Part shown: piece after piece, positions 26,941 through 36,262 of the stretch
How positions within the stretch are numbered: position 1 is the first letter of the stretch
Layout of the letters: each line of letters begins with the position of its first letter
Source of the DNA: Lacinutrix himadriensis
GTDB lineage: Bacteria > Bacteroidota > Bacteroidia > Flavobacteriales > Flavobacteriaceae
Assembly (NCBI RefSeq): GCF_001418105.1
Contig: NZ_LIQI01000019.1
Location: 372,001 to 436,000 of the forward strand
Direction: 5' to 3'
DNA: 64,000 nt
Program-made: the position numbers and the translations under genes
The notes under the pieces: generated by a model
The model's database searches: none
Told to the model about the DNA's origin: nothing
Seen by the model: the letters and a program-made list of their open reading frames with translations, nothing else

Positions 26941-28521
26941 TTATGATATTAGCGGAAGTCTTATGGTAAAAGTACTTCCTTTGTCTTTTTCACTTTCTAC
27001 AGATACATGACCTTCATGATCTTCAATCATTCTTTTTACATACGCAAGACCTAATCCATGACCTTTTACATTATGTATATTTCCGGTGTGTTCTCTATAA
27101 AATTTTTCAAAAACACGTTTTTGAGCTACTTTGCTCATACCACTTCCGTGGTCTTTAATTTTCAATAAAATATTTTCTCCTACATTTTCTGTAGAAACTT
27201 CAATTTCTGGTGCTTCTGGAGAATACTTAATTGCATTATCCAAAATATTTACGATTACATTAGTAAAATGTGTGTCGTTTGCTAAAACCGAAGTCTTATT
27301 TGCTGCTAAATTTGTTTTCAAGAAACCTTTCTTGTCTTCAATAATTAACGCGACATGTGTAATTGCATCTTCTATTAGGTCGTGCAAGTCTACATTTTCC
27401 TTACTAATGTTTAATTCATTTTTTTCAAGTTTAGATATTCTTAGCACATTTTCTACTTGTGCATGCATGCGTTTGTTCTCTTCTTTTATCATTCCAAGAT
27501 AACGTAGCACTTTTTCTTTATCGTCTATAATTTTCGGATTTCGTATCGCGTCTAAAGCCAAGTTTATAGTCGCAATTGGTGTTTTAAACTCATGCGTCAT
27601 ATTATTTATAAAATCTGTTTTAATCTCCGAAATTTTACGTTGCTTAAAAAGTTGTAATAATGCACTTGCGTAAGCTATAATAATTACCGAAGTGAATATT
27701 ACAGACAATAGCATCATGGTAATTACCGAAGACCAAATAAATTTATTATGCTCCGGAAAATTAACGAGTAATCTATAATTATTTTCGTTTAATTCATTTT
27801 CAAAAATTGGTACACTAAAAGTCGATGCGTTTTGTAATTCAAAAGATTCACTATGCACTTTTGTTGCAAGATCATTATCATAAATAGCATATTGAAAATC
27901 GATATTAATATTATCTTCACTAAGCTGTTTTTTCAATAATCTATTCAGTTGTTTTTTTAATACTCTTTGATGAATAGGCACTCTACTCATCATCACTCTA
28001 GAAGCTTTTTCAAAATTTATTTTTTCGGCTTCGGTAAGTCTTCCAGAATTTGAAATACTCAATACTGGATTTCTATTTAAATCAATATCTGCTCCGTTAG
28101 CATTAGAATAAATTTTGGTTTCTGAGTTGCTTATTATTTTTTGAATATTAATACTATCTCTATCTAAACCTATGTCAAAGAACGCGGAAGACAATGCGTA
28201 ATTCTCTTCAAAAATTCCACTTTTATACACTATCGTTTCGTTAGTGTTTTGATTTTGCTGTACTATAAATAAGTTTCTAATTGCTACCGTATCTGCTTGC
28301 TTTTTTTGTTCTGCAAGCTTTTGATACAAAGTGTAATACTTATCTATTTCATTCTTTTCTATCGTAGCAGTAGTATAACTCAATGCTTTTTTTACATTAA
28401 ATGTAAACTGCTCCTTTTTATTATCTATTGAGTTTTTTATATAATACGCCTGTACAGAAATAATTCCGATAAGCGATAAGCTCATTAAGATAATTAGTAA
28501 GATGAATAGTTTTTTGCTCAT
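26941..28521 (-). CDS. rprX: Sensor histidine kinase (RprX-like)
   Basis: 526 residues. Two membrane helices (about 5-26 and 263-286) frame a periplasmic sensor domain of about 235 residues without a known signature. The dimerisation/phosphoacceptor domain has MTHEFKTPIATINLALDAI with His310, then the ATPase domain with N box (VNILDNAIKYS), G1 (KDHGSGMS), F box (FEKFYREHTG) and G2 (KGHGLGLAYVK). It should autophosphorylate and pass phosphate to the adjacent RprY-like regulator. The gene comes first in the two-gene operon; about 70 bases separate it from coaE upstream. Confidence 0.9.
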   Translation of the reverse strand: MSKKLFILLIILMSLSLIGIISVQAYYIKNSIDNKKEQFTFNVKKALSYTTATIEKNEIDKYYTLYQKLAEQKKQADTVAIRNLFIVQQNQNTNETIVYKSGIFEENYALSSAFFDIGLDRDSINIQKIISNSETKIYSNANGADIDLNRNPVLSISNSGRLTEAEKINFEKASRVMMSRVPIHQRVLKKQLNRLLKKQLSEDNINIDFQYAIYDNDLATKVHSESFELQNASTFSVPIFENELNENNYRLLVNFPEHNKFIWSSVITMMLLSVIFTSVIIIAYASALLQLFKQRKISEIKTDFINNMTHEFKTPIATINLALDAIRNPKIIDDKEKVLRYLGMIKEENKRMHAQVENVLRISKLEKNELNISKENVDLHDLIEDAITHVALIIEDKKGFLKTNLAANKTSVLANDTHFTNVIVNILDNAIKYSPEAPEIEVSTENVGENILLKIKDHGSGMSKVAQKRVFEKFYREHTGNIHNVKGHGLGLAYVKRMIEDHEGHVSVESEKDKGSTFTIRLPLIS

Positions 28522-28591
28522 CTGGTCAAAATTAACATTTTAACATTTAGGTGTTATCGCTTTTAACCTTACATTAACAGAAATGTTAAAA

Positions 28592-29185
28592 TTATAGAGT
28601 TATAATAGATTTAAGTAGTTGATTATGGGTTTTTTGAACCTGAATAACAGTGTTTTCTAAAATATCATTCTGAATAACGAATTGAGACAATGCTATTTTG
28701 TCTTCGTCTTGCCATTGATTTTTCATAATAGCTTCAATTTTAGACACGGTAGTTTCATCTCTTTTTAACAAACGTGCTATTCGCGTTTCTATTGTAGCAG
28801 TAACTGTTATGATGTAATCGCATTGCTTGTAGCTTCCGTTTTCAAATAGAATAGCAACCTCTTTAATTACGTATGGTGCATCTTGTTTTTTTAACCATCT
28901 TTTAAAATGACTAGCCACTTTTGGGTGCACAATGGCATTCATTTTTTGCAGTAGAGATTGGTCATTAAAAATAATTTTCGCTAAATAAGGTCGGTTGAGC
29001 TCATCGTTTTTATAGGCATCTTCGCCAAAAAGCGCTATTAACTTTCGTCTAATCACTTTAGACCTATTCATGAGTTTCTTGGCTTCATCATCTGCAATAT
29101 AGATAGGTACGCCTAGTTTTTTAAATTCTTTTGCTACTGTGGTTTTACCACTACCAATTCCTCCTGTAAGTCCAACTATTTTCAT
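28592..29185 (-). CDS. coaE: Dephospho-CoA kinase
   Basis: 197 residues. CoaE phosphorylates dephospho-CoA in the last step of coenzyme A synthesis. The P-loop GLTGGIGSGKTTVAKEF lies at residues 5-21; YIADDEAKKLM holds the substrate-binding Asp; the lid region is RIARLLKRDETT and the end shows the family QFVIQNDILEN strand. It is the third gene of a minus-strand run glycosyltransferase-YbbR-coaE, 22 bases after ybbR. Another CoA gene, coaBC, lies at 42.7 kb. Confidence 0.95.
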   Translation of the reverse strand: MKIVGLTGGIGSGKTTVAKEFKKLGVPIYIADDEAKKLMNRSKVIRRKLIALFGEDAYKNDELNRPYLAKIIFNDQSLLQKMNAIVHPKVASHFKRWLKKQDAPYVIKEVAILFENGSYKQCDYIITVTATIETRIARLLKRDETTVSKIEAIMKNQWQDEDKIALSQFVIQNDILENTVIQVQKTHNQLLKSIITL

Positions 29186-29207
29186 ATACGATATTATTTA
29201 TAGATGT

Positions 29208-30173
29208 TTATTCTGCAATAATAAATTCTATATAATCTTGCTTGATTTTAGAATGCTTAACAGATTCTGGTATTTTATCGAGCTCTGGTATTAAATAAGA
29301 TTGCCCTTTTACTAATTTACTGTAGTCGCAAATTACTCTAAAATCTTTAGCTTCTATAGTATTAAAATTAGCCAAGCTTGTATAATACGATACATTTACT
29401 TTTTTTGGGAAGTGCTTCAATTTAACATCTATTGGCACATTAATTATCTGTACCGTAATTGGCAATGTTCCTTCTGTATATTTTTCAACTTTAGCTTTAA
29501 AACCAACCTTATTGACAGAAAACTTTAAATCTTTGTCTAAGCCTTGAAATTTTAAATTTGTGATTTTTGAAATGTCTTGTTTTACATTCGTTAAAACAAC
29601 AGTATCTGTTTCAATTTTATCTATTTTATCTAATAAGGCTTTTGCGCCAATAATTTTAACAGAATCTGGTTGTAAAACAATAGTATTGGTAAGATTATAT
29701 CCAGGACTATAACTTATTTTAGACAGTAATTTAATAGGAACTGTTTTAACTGCATTTACATCATAAGTAAACCATAAACTGTCTGGAACGATATTAACCA
29801 ACTCTATCTTTTTACTAAACTGTTTATGTAATGCTGCAAAGGCTTTGTTTTTGCTCCAGATATACGCAGAATCTGTTTTATCAATATGCTTCGAAAAATC
29901 AATACTAACTTTAGGTTTCGAAAAATGGTATTGTAACAAATCAAAACCAAACGTTTTTAGAGTAATTTCTAGTACTTGACTACTATCATTAATAATGACT
30001 TCTTCTTCTGGAATATTAATTTTATCAATAGTAAAAACAAAGGTATTTGTATAACTCTTAGATAATTTTGTAAGTAATAAAATTCCAAAAGCTAAAGCTA
30101 AAAACAATAAAAAGATATTGATTTTCTTAGTCTTTATAAAGGATAGTATTTCTGATTTAATTTTTTTCACCAT
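29208..30173 (-). CDS. YbbR-like domain protein (CdaR-like)
   Basis: 321 residues: a short basic N-terminus, one membrane helix (about 18-36), and an extracytoplasmic region made of YbbR-type beta repeats (PDSLWFTYDVNAVKTVPIKL, YNLTNTIVLQPDSVKIIGAKALLDKID, then a third unit with LPITVQIIN). YbbR domains are found in CdaR, which in Firmicutes controls the diadenylate cyclase; in Bacteroidota the role is not established. It sits between a glycosyltransferase gene and coaE, an arrangement I recall from other Flavobacteriaceae. Its ATG shares one base with the stop of the gene upstream (TAATG). Confidence 0.82.
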   Translation of the reverse strand: MVKKIKSEILSFIKTKKINIFLLFLALAFGILLLTKLSKSYTNTFVFTIDKINIPEEEVIINDSSQVLEITLKTFGFDLLQYHFSKPKVSIDFSKHIDKTDSAYIWSKNKAFAALHKQFSKKIELVNIVPDSLWFTYDVNAVKTVPIKLLSKISYSPGYNLTNTIVLQPDSVKIIGAKALLDKIDKIETDTVVLTNVKQDISKITNLKFQGLDKDLKFSVNKVGFKAKVEKYTEGTLPITVQIINVPIDVKLKHFPKKVNVSYYTSLANFNTIEAKDFRVICDYSKLVKGQSYLIPELDKIPESVKHSKIKQDYIEFIIAE

Positions 30174-31177
30174 TATTTCTTGAAAAATAATTCAGGGAAT
30201 TGTTCTTCTGGTTTTTTGTTTAACAAACCAACAAGTATCGTCGATTTTATAAAACCGTAACCATAACCAAAAAACTGAATACAAATTGCTAGCATAGCCT
30301 GTATTGCTATTATAATATTTTTTGTTTTTAATATAGCTAAAACAAATGCCAAACCAAAGTATAAAACATAAACAAATAGTAATGCTTTAAAATGGTAAAA
30401 ACTTAAAATTACGGCAAGAATGAAACCTAAACTAAAAAGGCTAGGAAACCAGTATGTTATCTTTTTTGTTTGTGGATGCCAAGTATTAAGGATTGGTCTT
30501 ACCATGCCAAATTTAAATACTTGCTTATAAAATTTAGACCAAGAAATTCTTCTTTTATGGTACACATAAGCTTCTGGAATTAATTTGGTTGTATAACCAA
30601 GTTTCCATAAACGTATAGACAAATCTGGATCTTCTCCCGGATGGATGGATCCAAATCCTTTAGTTTTTAAAAAGGCTTCTTTAGAAATCCCCATATTAAA
30701 ACTTCTAGGTTGAAATTTATCTACACTATTTTTATTTCCTCTAATTCCACCTGTGGTAATAAACGAAGTCATTGCAAAATTAATTGCTTTTTGCAGGTTT
30801 GAAAAAGAAGCATCTGCAGCATCTGGACCACCAAAACAGGCTACATATTCCTTTTCTAAACTAGAAACAACAGCATTTAAATAGTTTGCTGGTAAAATAC
30901 AATCACTATCTAGAATTATAAAATAGTTTCCTGTGGCTTTTTGCATACCGAAATTTCTAGAATCCCCAGGACCTGAATTGGACTTAAAGTAATATGCAAT
31001 ATCTAATTGGTCTTCATATTTACTTACCACCTCTTTAGAAGGTATTGTAGAACCGTCTTCAACAATAACTACTTGATACTTAACATTGGTTTTTAATAAT
31101 GTGAAGCTATGCAAAAGCTCCTCAATTTCTTGAGGTCTATTGTACACAGGAATAATAAAAGAAAGCTCTAATTGCAT
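30173..31177 (-). CDS. Family 2 glycosyltransferase
   Basis: 334 residues from the ATG at 31177; the frame can be extended to a TTG at 31195, but that would overlap the promoter box. A GT-A domain starts SFIIPVYNRPQEIEELLHSF, has VIVEDGST and the metal-binding YFIILDSDCILP (DSD), and later GEDPDLSIRLWKLGY. The C-terminal part has two to three membrane helices (about 240-310), so the enzyme is anchored in the inner membrane. It should transfer a sugar to a lipid-linked or surface glycan. First gene of the run with ybbR and coaE. Confidence 0.88.
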   Translation of the reverse strand: MQLELSFIIPVYNRPQEIEELLHSFTLLKTNVKYQVVIVEDGSTIPSKEVVSKYEDQLDIAYYFKSNSGPGDSRNFGMQKATGNYFIILDSDCILPANYLNAVVSSLEKEYVACFGGPDAADASFSNLQKAINFAMTSFITTGGIRGNKNSVDKFQPRSFNMGISKEAFLKTKGFGSIHPGEDPDLSIRLWKLGYTTKLIPEAYVYHKRRISWSKFYKQVFKFGMVRPILNTWHPQTKKITYWFPSLFSLGFILAVILSFYHFKALLFVYVLYFGLAFVLAILKTKNIIIAIQAMLAICIQFFGYGYGFIKSTILVGLLNKKPEEQFPELFFKK

Positions 31178-31182
31178 AGCAA

Positions 31183-31190
31183 CAAAGGTA
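31183..31190 (-). promoter_or_regulatory. -7 box directly before the glycosyltransferase ATG
   Basis: On the minus strand TACCTTTG fits TAnnTTTG, with only five bases before the ATG at 31177. The mRNA would be leaderless or nearly so. Confidence 0.5.
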
Positions 31191-31252
31191 AGCAAACCAA
31201 CAAATATTCATCACTCAAAAAATAGTATCTTTAAATTTTAAATTTAGTTGCT

Positions 31253-32359
31253 ATGCATTCAAAAAATATTTTTATTCACATTCCTAAAACTGGAGGCACG
31301 ACCATAAATTGTGTGATGAATAAAACCCAATGGCAAACAAAGCCGGATTTTAATTATCGTCATATTTTATATGAAACAAAACGATCAAATTCTAATGACA
31401 TTTTTAATCCCGTAAACTATAACAAATATGACAACTATAATATTTTTATGTTGTTGCGAAACCCTATTGACAGATTAATCTCTGAATATTATTTTATTAA
31501 AGACCGTTCTGAATTTATATCTTTAATTAAACCTATCCCCAAAAACCTGAATGCATATATTAAAAGCAAACCAACTCAAAATTACATGATAGGTTTTTTA
31601 CTAGGAAAACGTATGTATGACGAAGAATTAGTAACTGAAGATGATTTAGAATTGGTTATTAACACTATAAACAACTTAGATATTCATGTTGGTATTTTTG
31701 AAGCGTACGCAAAATCCTTATCTTATTTTAGCTCCATTACCGGGATTAAATTACCTAAGCATATAGATGTAAAACGTATTACACTTAATAGGCCAAAACT
31801 GGAAAACATTTCGGAAGAAACCAAAGAATTAATCAAAAAAAATAATGCCTTAGATTTTAAACTCTATGCATATTGTTTAAAGAGATTTGAAGAGAACACA
31901 AAAGATTTTAACGCAAAAGCAATTCAATTTAAAGGAGATAAATACAACTATATTTTAAAATATACGGAACGATTTAATTTATTAGAAATTGGACTAAAGG
32001 ATAAAAATTTTATACATACCCATCAACAGTTTTTTAACGATTTAAATCTTTATTTACATAAACATCTTAAAATAAAAGATGGTAAAACCTATGTAAACCT
32101 ATGGAACGACTATTTTATTGCTTCCATAAATACATCTTATAGTAATACTCCATTAGCAAAAAAATTAAATACATTAGATAAAAAAGCGGAACCCTTAAAA
32201 AAGACGGAACAAATTTGCAATGCATTGAATCATGTTTTTAAAGGAAACTCTTCTAATTTATATAAACAACAGCTCGTCTTTAAAAAAGATAGTGTTATAA
32301 TAAAAACACCCGCAAACAACGGTTTTATTTCTAAATTAAAATCGAAGTTATTTAGTTAA
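31253..32359 (+). CDS. Sulfotransferase family 2-like protein
   Basis: 368 residues. NIFIHIPKTGGTTINCVM (about 5-22) is the 5'-phosphosulfate loop and IFMLLRNPIDRLISEYYFIK (about 65-84) the 3'-phosphate site for the PAPS donor, as in carbohydrate sulfotransferases. The last 130 residues are Lys/Asn-rich and not recognisable. It has no signal peptide or membrane helix, so it would act in the cytoplasm, sulfating a sugar, lipid or small molecule. It is divergent from the glycosyltransferase gene, which hints at glycan modification. PAPS synthesis genes are not here. Confidence 0.8.
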   Translation: MHSKNIFIHIPKTGGTTINCVMNKTQWQTKPDFNYRHILYETKRSNSNDIFNPVNYNKYDNYNIFMLLRNPIDRLISEYYFIKDRSEFISLIKPIPKNLNAYIKSKPTQNYMIGFLLGKRMYDEELVTEDDLELVINTINNLDIHVGIFEAYAKSLSYFSSITGIKLPKHIDVKRITLNRPKLENISEETKELIKKNNALDFKLYAYCLKRFEENTKDFNAKAIQFKGDKYNYILKYTERFNLLEIGLKDKNFIHTHQQFFNDLNLYLHKHLKIKDGKTYVNLWNDYFIASINTSYSNTPLAKKLNTLDKKAEPLKKTEQICNALNHVFKGNSSNLYKQQLVFKKDSVIIKTPANNGFISKLKSKLFS

Positions 32360-32388
32360 AAAAAGAATTAATGATGTCACTTAAATAA

Positions 32389-32419
32389 AAAAATCCCGTT
32401 GCATAGCAACGGGATTTTT
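32389..32419. terminator. Perfect bidirectional terminator
   Basis: AAAAATCCCGTTGC (32389-32402) and GCAACGGGATTTTT (32406-32419) are exact reverse complements around ATA. It serves the sulfotransferase gene and the convergent T9SS gene. Confidence 0.9.
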
Positions 32420-32445
32420 AATATTTAATAATTTACTACTGGTTA

Positions 32446-33762
32446 TTAATTCTTCATAATTCTTACCGTTTCTGTAGCACTTTCTATGGTTACTTTAACA
32501 AAGTAAGCTCCAGATTGTAAAGCAGACATATTAACTTCTGTATTAACCGCATTAGGAGCAGTACGTAGTACTTCTTGACCTAACATATTATAAACAGATA
32601 CGTTTTCAATATCTTTTTGCGCTTTTAAAGCTAAGGTATTATTCACTGGGTTTGGGTAGTAAGAAAAACTATTACGTGTTACTTCTTCAATACCTAAAGT
32701 TTGTAATGTAGGTACTAAACACCATTGTAATAAAGTACCATCATCTCCACCAGCATCATCCACAACGGTTAATGTCCAATCGCCGTCAAAAGTTTCCGTA
32801 ATAAAATCAGATAATAATGTCCCGGATGCATTTGTAACGGTGAAAACACCAATTGTTGGTTCAGAACCACAATCAATAGCCACACCTTCGTCATCAAACT
32901 CAATATCCATATTTTCATTAGAAGTACATTGATCAAACATAAGATCTACAACAGTACCTGTTGGACTTGTTAAGCTAATATCTAAATCACCTAAATAAGT
33001 ATGATCAATAGCAATAATAACGTTTAAATCTAAAATTTCTTGAGTAGATGTTCCAGTGACAGTAATGATATCATTAACTGGAGAACCTGTTGTAATAAAA
33101 CTTCCTGGCGTACTAGAATAAGCACCGCAAGAAGTTTCAGAAGGACCACAAATTCCACTCATAGCTTCTAAATCAAAATTACATGCAGCATCCGAATGAA
33201 CAAGAGATATTGTAACCGAATCTCCTGATAAATATGGCCCAAAAGTATAAATCCCTGTAGTTGTTATGGTTTGAGGTGTTGTACCATCTGTAATACTAGT
33301 AGCATCACCAATAAGAGTAACATCTACATCAATAGAGAATTGATTATTAGCACAATCTTTAACAACCATTCCTCCATCTGTTGAAGCAAGCGTACATGTA
33401 GGACATGCTGCCGTAATTGTTCCTGTAAGAATATCATTTGATGGATCACCTGTTCCAACTTCTATTCCTAGAGGATTTAAAATCCGATAAGACATATCAC
33501 TAGAATAAGTACCGTCCATAGAATGCATAACTGTTACGTCGTCTCCATCATTTACAGCAAAAGTTAATGTCCCTTGAGATCCAGAATTCAATGTAGCTTC
33601 ATCTAAAACTACAACTCCATTTACTAGAACGTCTACAGTTCCACCAGTCCAGCCGTCTCCCCAGGAATCGTTCATTTCTAAAGTGTAATCACATTGTGCA
33701 TTAGCTTGAAAAGAAAATGCAAATGCGATAAATGCAATACATAATAAAGTAATTTTTTTCAT
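32446..33762 (-). CDS. T9SS cargo protein with proprotein-convertase P domain
   Basis: 438 residues: signal peptide (about 1-22, ending NAQ), a beta domain with CDYTLEMNDSWGDGWTGG as found in flavobacterial surface proteins, a second module ending around residue 205, a P/Homo B domain (about 215-350: LNVIIAIDHTYLGDLDISL, LMFDQC, FDGDWTLTVVDDAGGDDGTL, then QWCL), and a T9SS type A sorting domain (YYPNPVNNTLALKAQKDIEN, then VSVYNMLGQEVLR, ESATETVRIMKN). No protease domain is present. The last 75 codons are almost identical in DNA to those of the next two genes. Secreted, role probably binding. Confidence 0.88.
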   Translation of the reverse strand: MKKITLLCIAFIAFAFSFQANAQCDYTLEMNDSWGDGWTGGTVDVLVNGVVVLDEATLNSGSQGTLTFAVNDGDDVTVMHSMDGTYSSDMSYRILNPLGIEVGTGDPSNDILTGTITAACPTCTLASTDGGMVVKDCANNQFSIDVDVTLIGDATSITDGTTPQTITTTGIYTFGPYLSGDSVTISLVHSDAACNFDLEAMSGICGPSETSCGAYSSTPGSFITTGSPVNDIITVTGTSTQEILDLNVIIAIDHTYLGDLDISLTSPTGTVVDLMFDQCTSNENMDIEFDDEGVAIDCGSEPTIGVFTVTNASGTLLSDFITETFDGDWTLTVVDDAGGDDGTLLQWCLVPTLQTLGIEEVTRNSFSYYPNPVNNTLALKAQKDIENVSVYNMLGQEVLRTAPNAVNTEVNMSALQSGAYFVKVTIESATETVRIMKN

Positions 33763-33899
33763 ATTAAATTGGTTTTTGTTAGTGAATCATTAGTTATTTA
33801 CGTAAAACTACTGATAATAATTGAACGTTTTAAGAAAAACACTAATTAATCGATAAAAATTAAAAAAATATGATTAACTACAAATTAACAAACAAAACA

Positions 33900-33924
33900 A
33901 AAGCCACCTAAAAGGTGGCTTTTT
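33900..33924 (-). terminator. Terminator of the middle T9SS gene
   Basis: AAAGCCACCT and AGGTGGCTTT around AAA, followed by T or A runs. The same hairpin is found at 36215-36239 after the next paralogue. Confidence 0.85.
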
Positions 33925-33945
33925 AATATAAAAATAAGGTTTAAA

Positions 33946-36090
33946 TTAATTCTTAATAATCCTTACTGTTTCTGTAGCATTACCTATTGTTACTTTAACA
34001 AAGTAAGCTCCAGCTTGTAAAGCAGACATATTAACTTCTGTATTAACCACATTAGGAGCAGTACGAAGTACTTCTTGACCTAACATATTATAAACAGATA
34101 CGTTTTCAATATCTTTTTGTGCTTTTAAAGCTAAGGTATTATTCACCGGGTTTGGATAGTATGCAAATGTTAAACCGTTATTGTAATCTTCAATAGATAA
34201 TAATGTTGGGTCTGCAGCATGCGCAGCAATTTCAAAAGCACCATCATCAGCGCTAGTAGAAGCTGCTGCTGCATACGCTTGAACTCTAACATAAAGTATA
34301 TCTCCAGGTGTTTGACCTGTTAATTCTACCTGAGAAAAAAGACCATTTCCATCATCATCACAACCTAATTCTGTTCCAGCCATAGCTCCACAAGTACCAG
34401 ACCAAACAGACATTAATGTATCTGTTAAAGCAGAACCTGGAGAAGCTTGAAGTGTTATCGTAATATCTCCAGCAGCAGGTACCTCAACAGTGTACCAAGT
34501 ATCTCTACCACTACCAAATGCAAATTCAACAGTACAAGATATATCTGTATCTGCTAATTCACCAGAAGCAGTATTGTCTATTGTTGTTCCTGTACTCCAA
34601 ACTTCTGCTCCTGTAGTAGAAGGTATAATGTTTTCTGCTCCACTACAATCATCGTTAGCTGGAGGTGGTCCTGATGTTGTAAATGTAAAAGGTCCATTAT
34701 AGATACTAACATCTGTATCATCCATACCACAATCTGCACGAACGTAAAAATCATAAGTGGTAGAAGCCATTAAATTTGTTACCGAGTAAGGATTCGATAC
34801 ATCATTAAGTGTTGGTGTTCCTGTTGGTGTAAATCCTGTTACTCCATATTCAACATCCCAAGCTGTAGCAGAACCATTTTCTGTCCACCCTATATCTACT
34901 GTAGTTTCTGTAAGGTTATCAATTGTAAAATCTGTTACAAAATTACATGCAATATCTTCAAAACAAACCGTTGAAGTTCCTGTAGTAGCTGCATCTTTCC
35001 AAAGTGCAATTAAATAAGATGTATTTGGAGCAAATCCAGTTAAACTAAAATCTGGCACTAATGTAGCATTACAATACAATTCCGTTCCACAATCTGTAAA
35101 GACAACCATTCCAGTAACATCTCCTGTTGAATAAATTCTAACAGCACCAGAATCGGATGTAGTAATTTCAAACCATGCACCATTACTTCCTGCAGCAGCA
35201 CAACTAATTGCACTTAAATCTCCATTAGCAACTGCATAATCAATTGTATTAGGTGTTGCTGTAGCACAATTTGCTTCTAGAGTAGCAGTAATTGGAAGAG
35301 AACAAGTATCACCAGTCCAAGTTGCAGGTCCTGTCCAAGCACTTAAATCTCCACTGCCACAATCTGCTTGTACATAAATATCATAATCACCAACTACTAT
35401 ACCAGAAAGACTTAACGTTTCAGCAGTTACAGTACCAGGAGTACCTGTACCAATAGCAAACCCAGTAGGTCCATATTCATAATTCCAAGATCCTTCACTG
35501 TTCCCTGCAGTCCAAGAAATATCTGCATCTGTAGCAGAAGTTGGAATAGCTGTTAATGCAGTTGGTTGTGGGCACGATGGAGCAGCATCATTAACAAACT
35601 CATCAATATGTAAATAGAATCTATCTGTATCTGTAGCTCTAATTGCAACGTAAACAGACGTACCATCATAGGATGATAAATCATAAGAATACTGCAGGTA
35701 GTTAGGCACGTTAGTAACAGCTGTTTCACTTCCTAAAACGACAGTAAAATCAGCTGGAGCTAATCCAGTTGTTGATAATCTAACTTCAAATGTTTCTGTC
35801 CAATTATTTGAGATTGCAGCCCAAAAAGATACTCTATCTGAAGTACCAGCCGTTACAGTAAATTGTGGAGTAATTAAATAATCATCATGCGCATTAGAAT
35901 CCCAAGAAATTCTAGCATGTCCAGCTCCTGCATAATTATCAGCTGTATTATGTATCCAACCATCTCCTCCGTCTACATCTGTTACTGTCCAAGTTGCAGG
36001 AATTTCAGTATCGAAACTCTCTGAAAATTGCGCATTAGCATGCCAAGTAAAGGCAAGCATTGCAAATAATAAAAAAGTAATTTTTTTCAT
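33946..36090 (-). CDS. T9SS cargo protein with choice-of-anchor-J and fibronectin III-like modules
   Basis: 714 residues. Signal peptide (about 1-20), then a choice-of-anchor J/cleaved-adhesin-like domain (about 22-165: FSESFDTEIPATWTVTDVDG, YLITPQFTV, VSFWAAIS, FYLHIDEFV), a fibronectin III-like module (CPQPTALTAIPTSATDADIS...), a pentraxin-like or beta-sandwich part, a second fibronectin III-like module and a module with NDDCSGAENI. It ends in a T9SS type A sorting domain (YYPNPVNNTLALKAQKDIEN). The N-terminal domain and tail are near copies of those in the next gene upstream. Predicted to be a cell-surface or secreted adhesin-like protein. Confidence 0.88.
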   Translation of the reverse strand: MKKITFLLFAMLAFTWHANAQFSESFDTEIPATWTVTDVDGGDGWIHNTADNYAGAGHARISWDSNAHDDYLITPQFTVTAGTSDRVSFWAAISNNWTETFEVRLSTTGLAPADFTVVLGSETAVTNVPNYLQYSYDLSSYDGTSVYVAIRATDTDRFYLHIDEFVNDAAPSCPQPTALTAIPTSATDADISWTAGNSEGSWNYEYGPTGFAIGTGTPGTVTAETLSLSGIVVGDYDIYVQADCGSGDLSAWTGPATWTGDTCSLPITATLEANCATATPNTIDYAVANGDLSAISCAAAGSNGAWFEITTSDSGAVRIYSTGDVTGMVVFTDCGTELYCNATLVPDFSLTGFAPNTSYLIALWKDAATTGTSTVCFEDIACNFVTDFTIDNLTETTVDIGWTENGSATAWDVEYGVTGFTPTGTPTLNDVSNPYSVTNLMASTTYDFYVRADCGMDDTDVSIYNGPFTFTTSGPPPANDDCSGAENIIPSTTGAEVWSTGTTIDNTASGELADTDISCTVEFAFGSGRDTWYTVEVPAAGDITITLQASPGSALTDTLMSVWSGTCGAMAGTELGCDDDGNGLFSQVELTGQTPGDILYVRVQAYAAAASTSADDGAFEIAAHAADPTLLSIEDYNNGLTFAYYPNPVNNTLALKAQKDIENVSVYNMLGQEVLRTAPNVVNTEVNMSALQAGAYFVKVTIGNATETVRIIKN

Positions 36091-36214
36091 ATTAAATTGT
36101 TTTTGTTAATTAATTATTAGCGTAAACACTAAAATTATTGATAATAATTGAATGGTTACCTCTAAAAGTTGACTAATCGATAAAAGTAATATAATAACGA
36201 TTAATTGCATGAAA

Positions 36215-36239
36215 AAAGCCACCTAAAAGGTGGCTTTTT
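36215..36239 (-). terminator. Terminator of the large T9SS gene
   Basis: Identical stem to 33900-33924 (AAAGCCACCT, AAA, AGGTGGCTTT), flanked by A- and T-runs. Confidence 0.85.
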
Positions 36240-36262
36240 ATTACTATATAAAGATCTAAAAA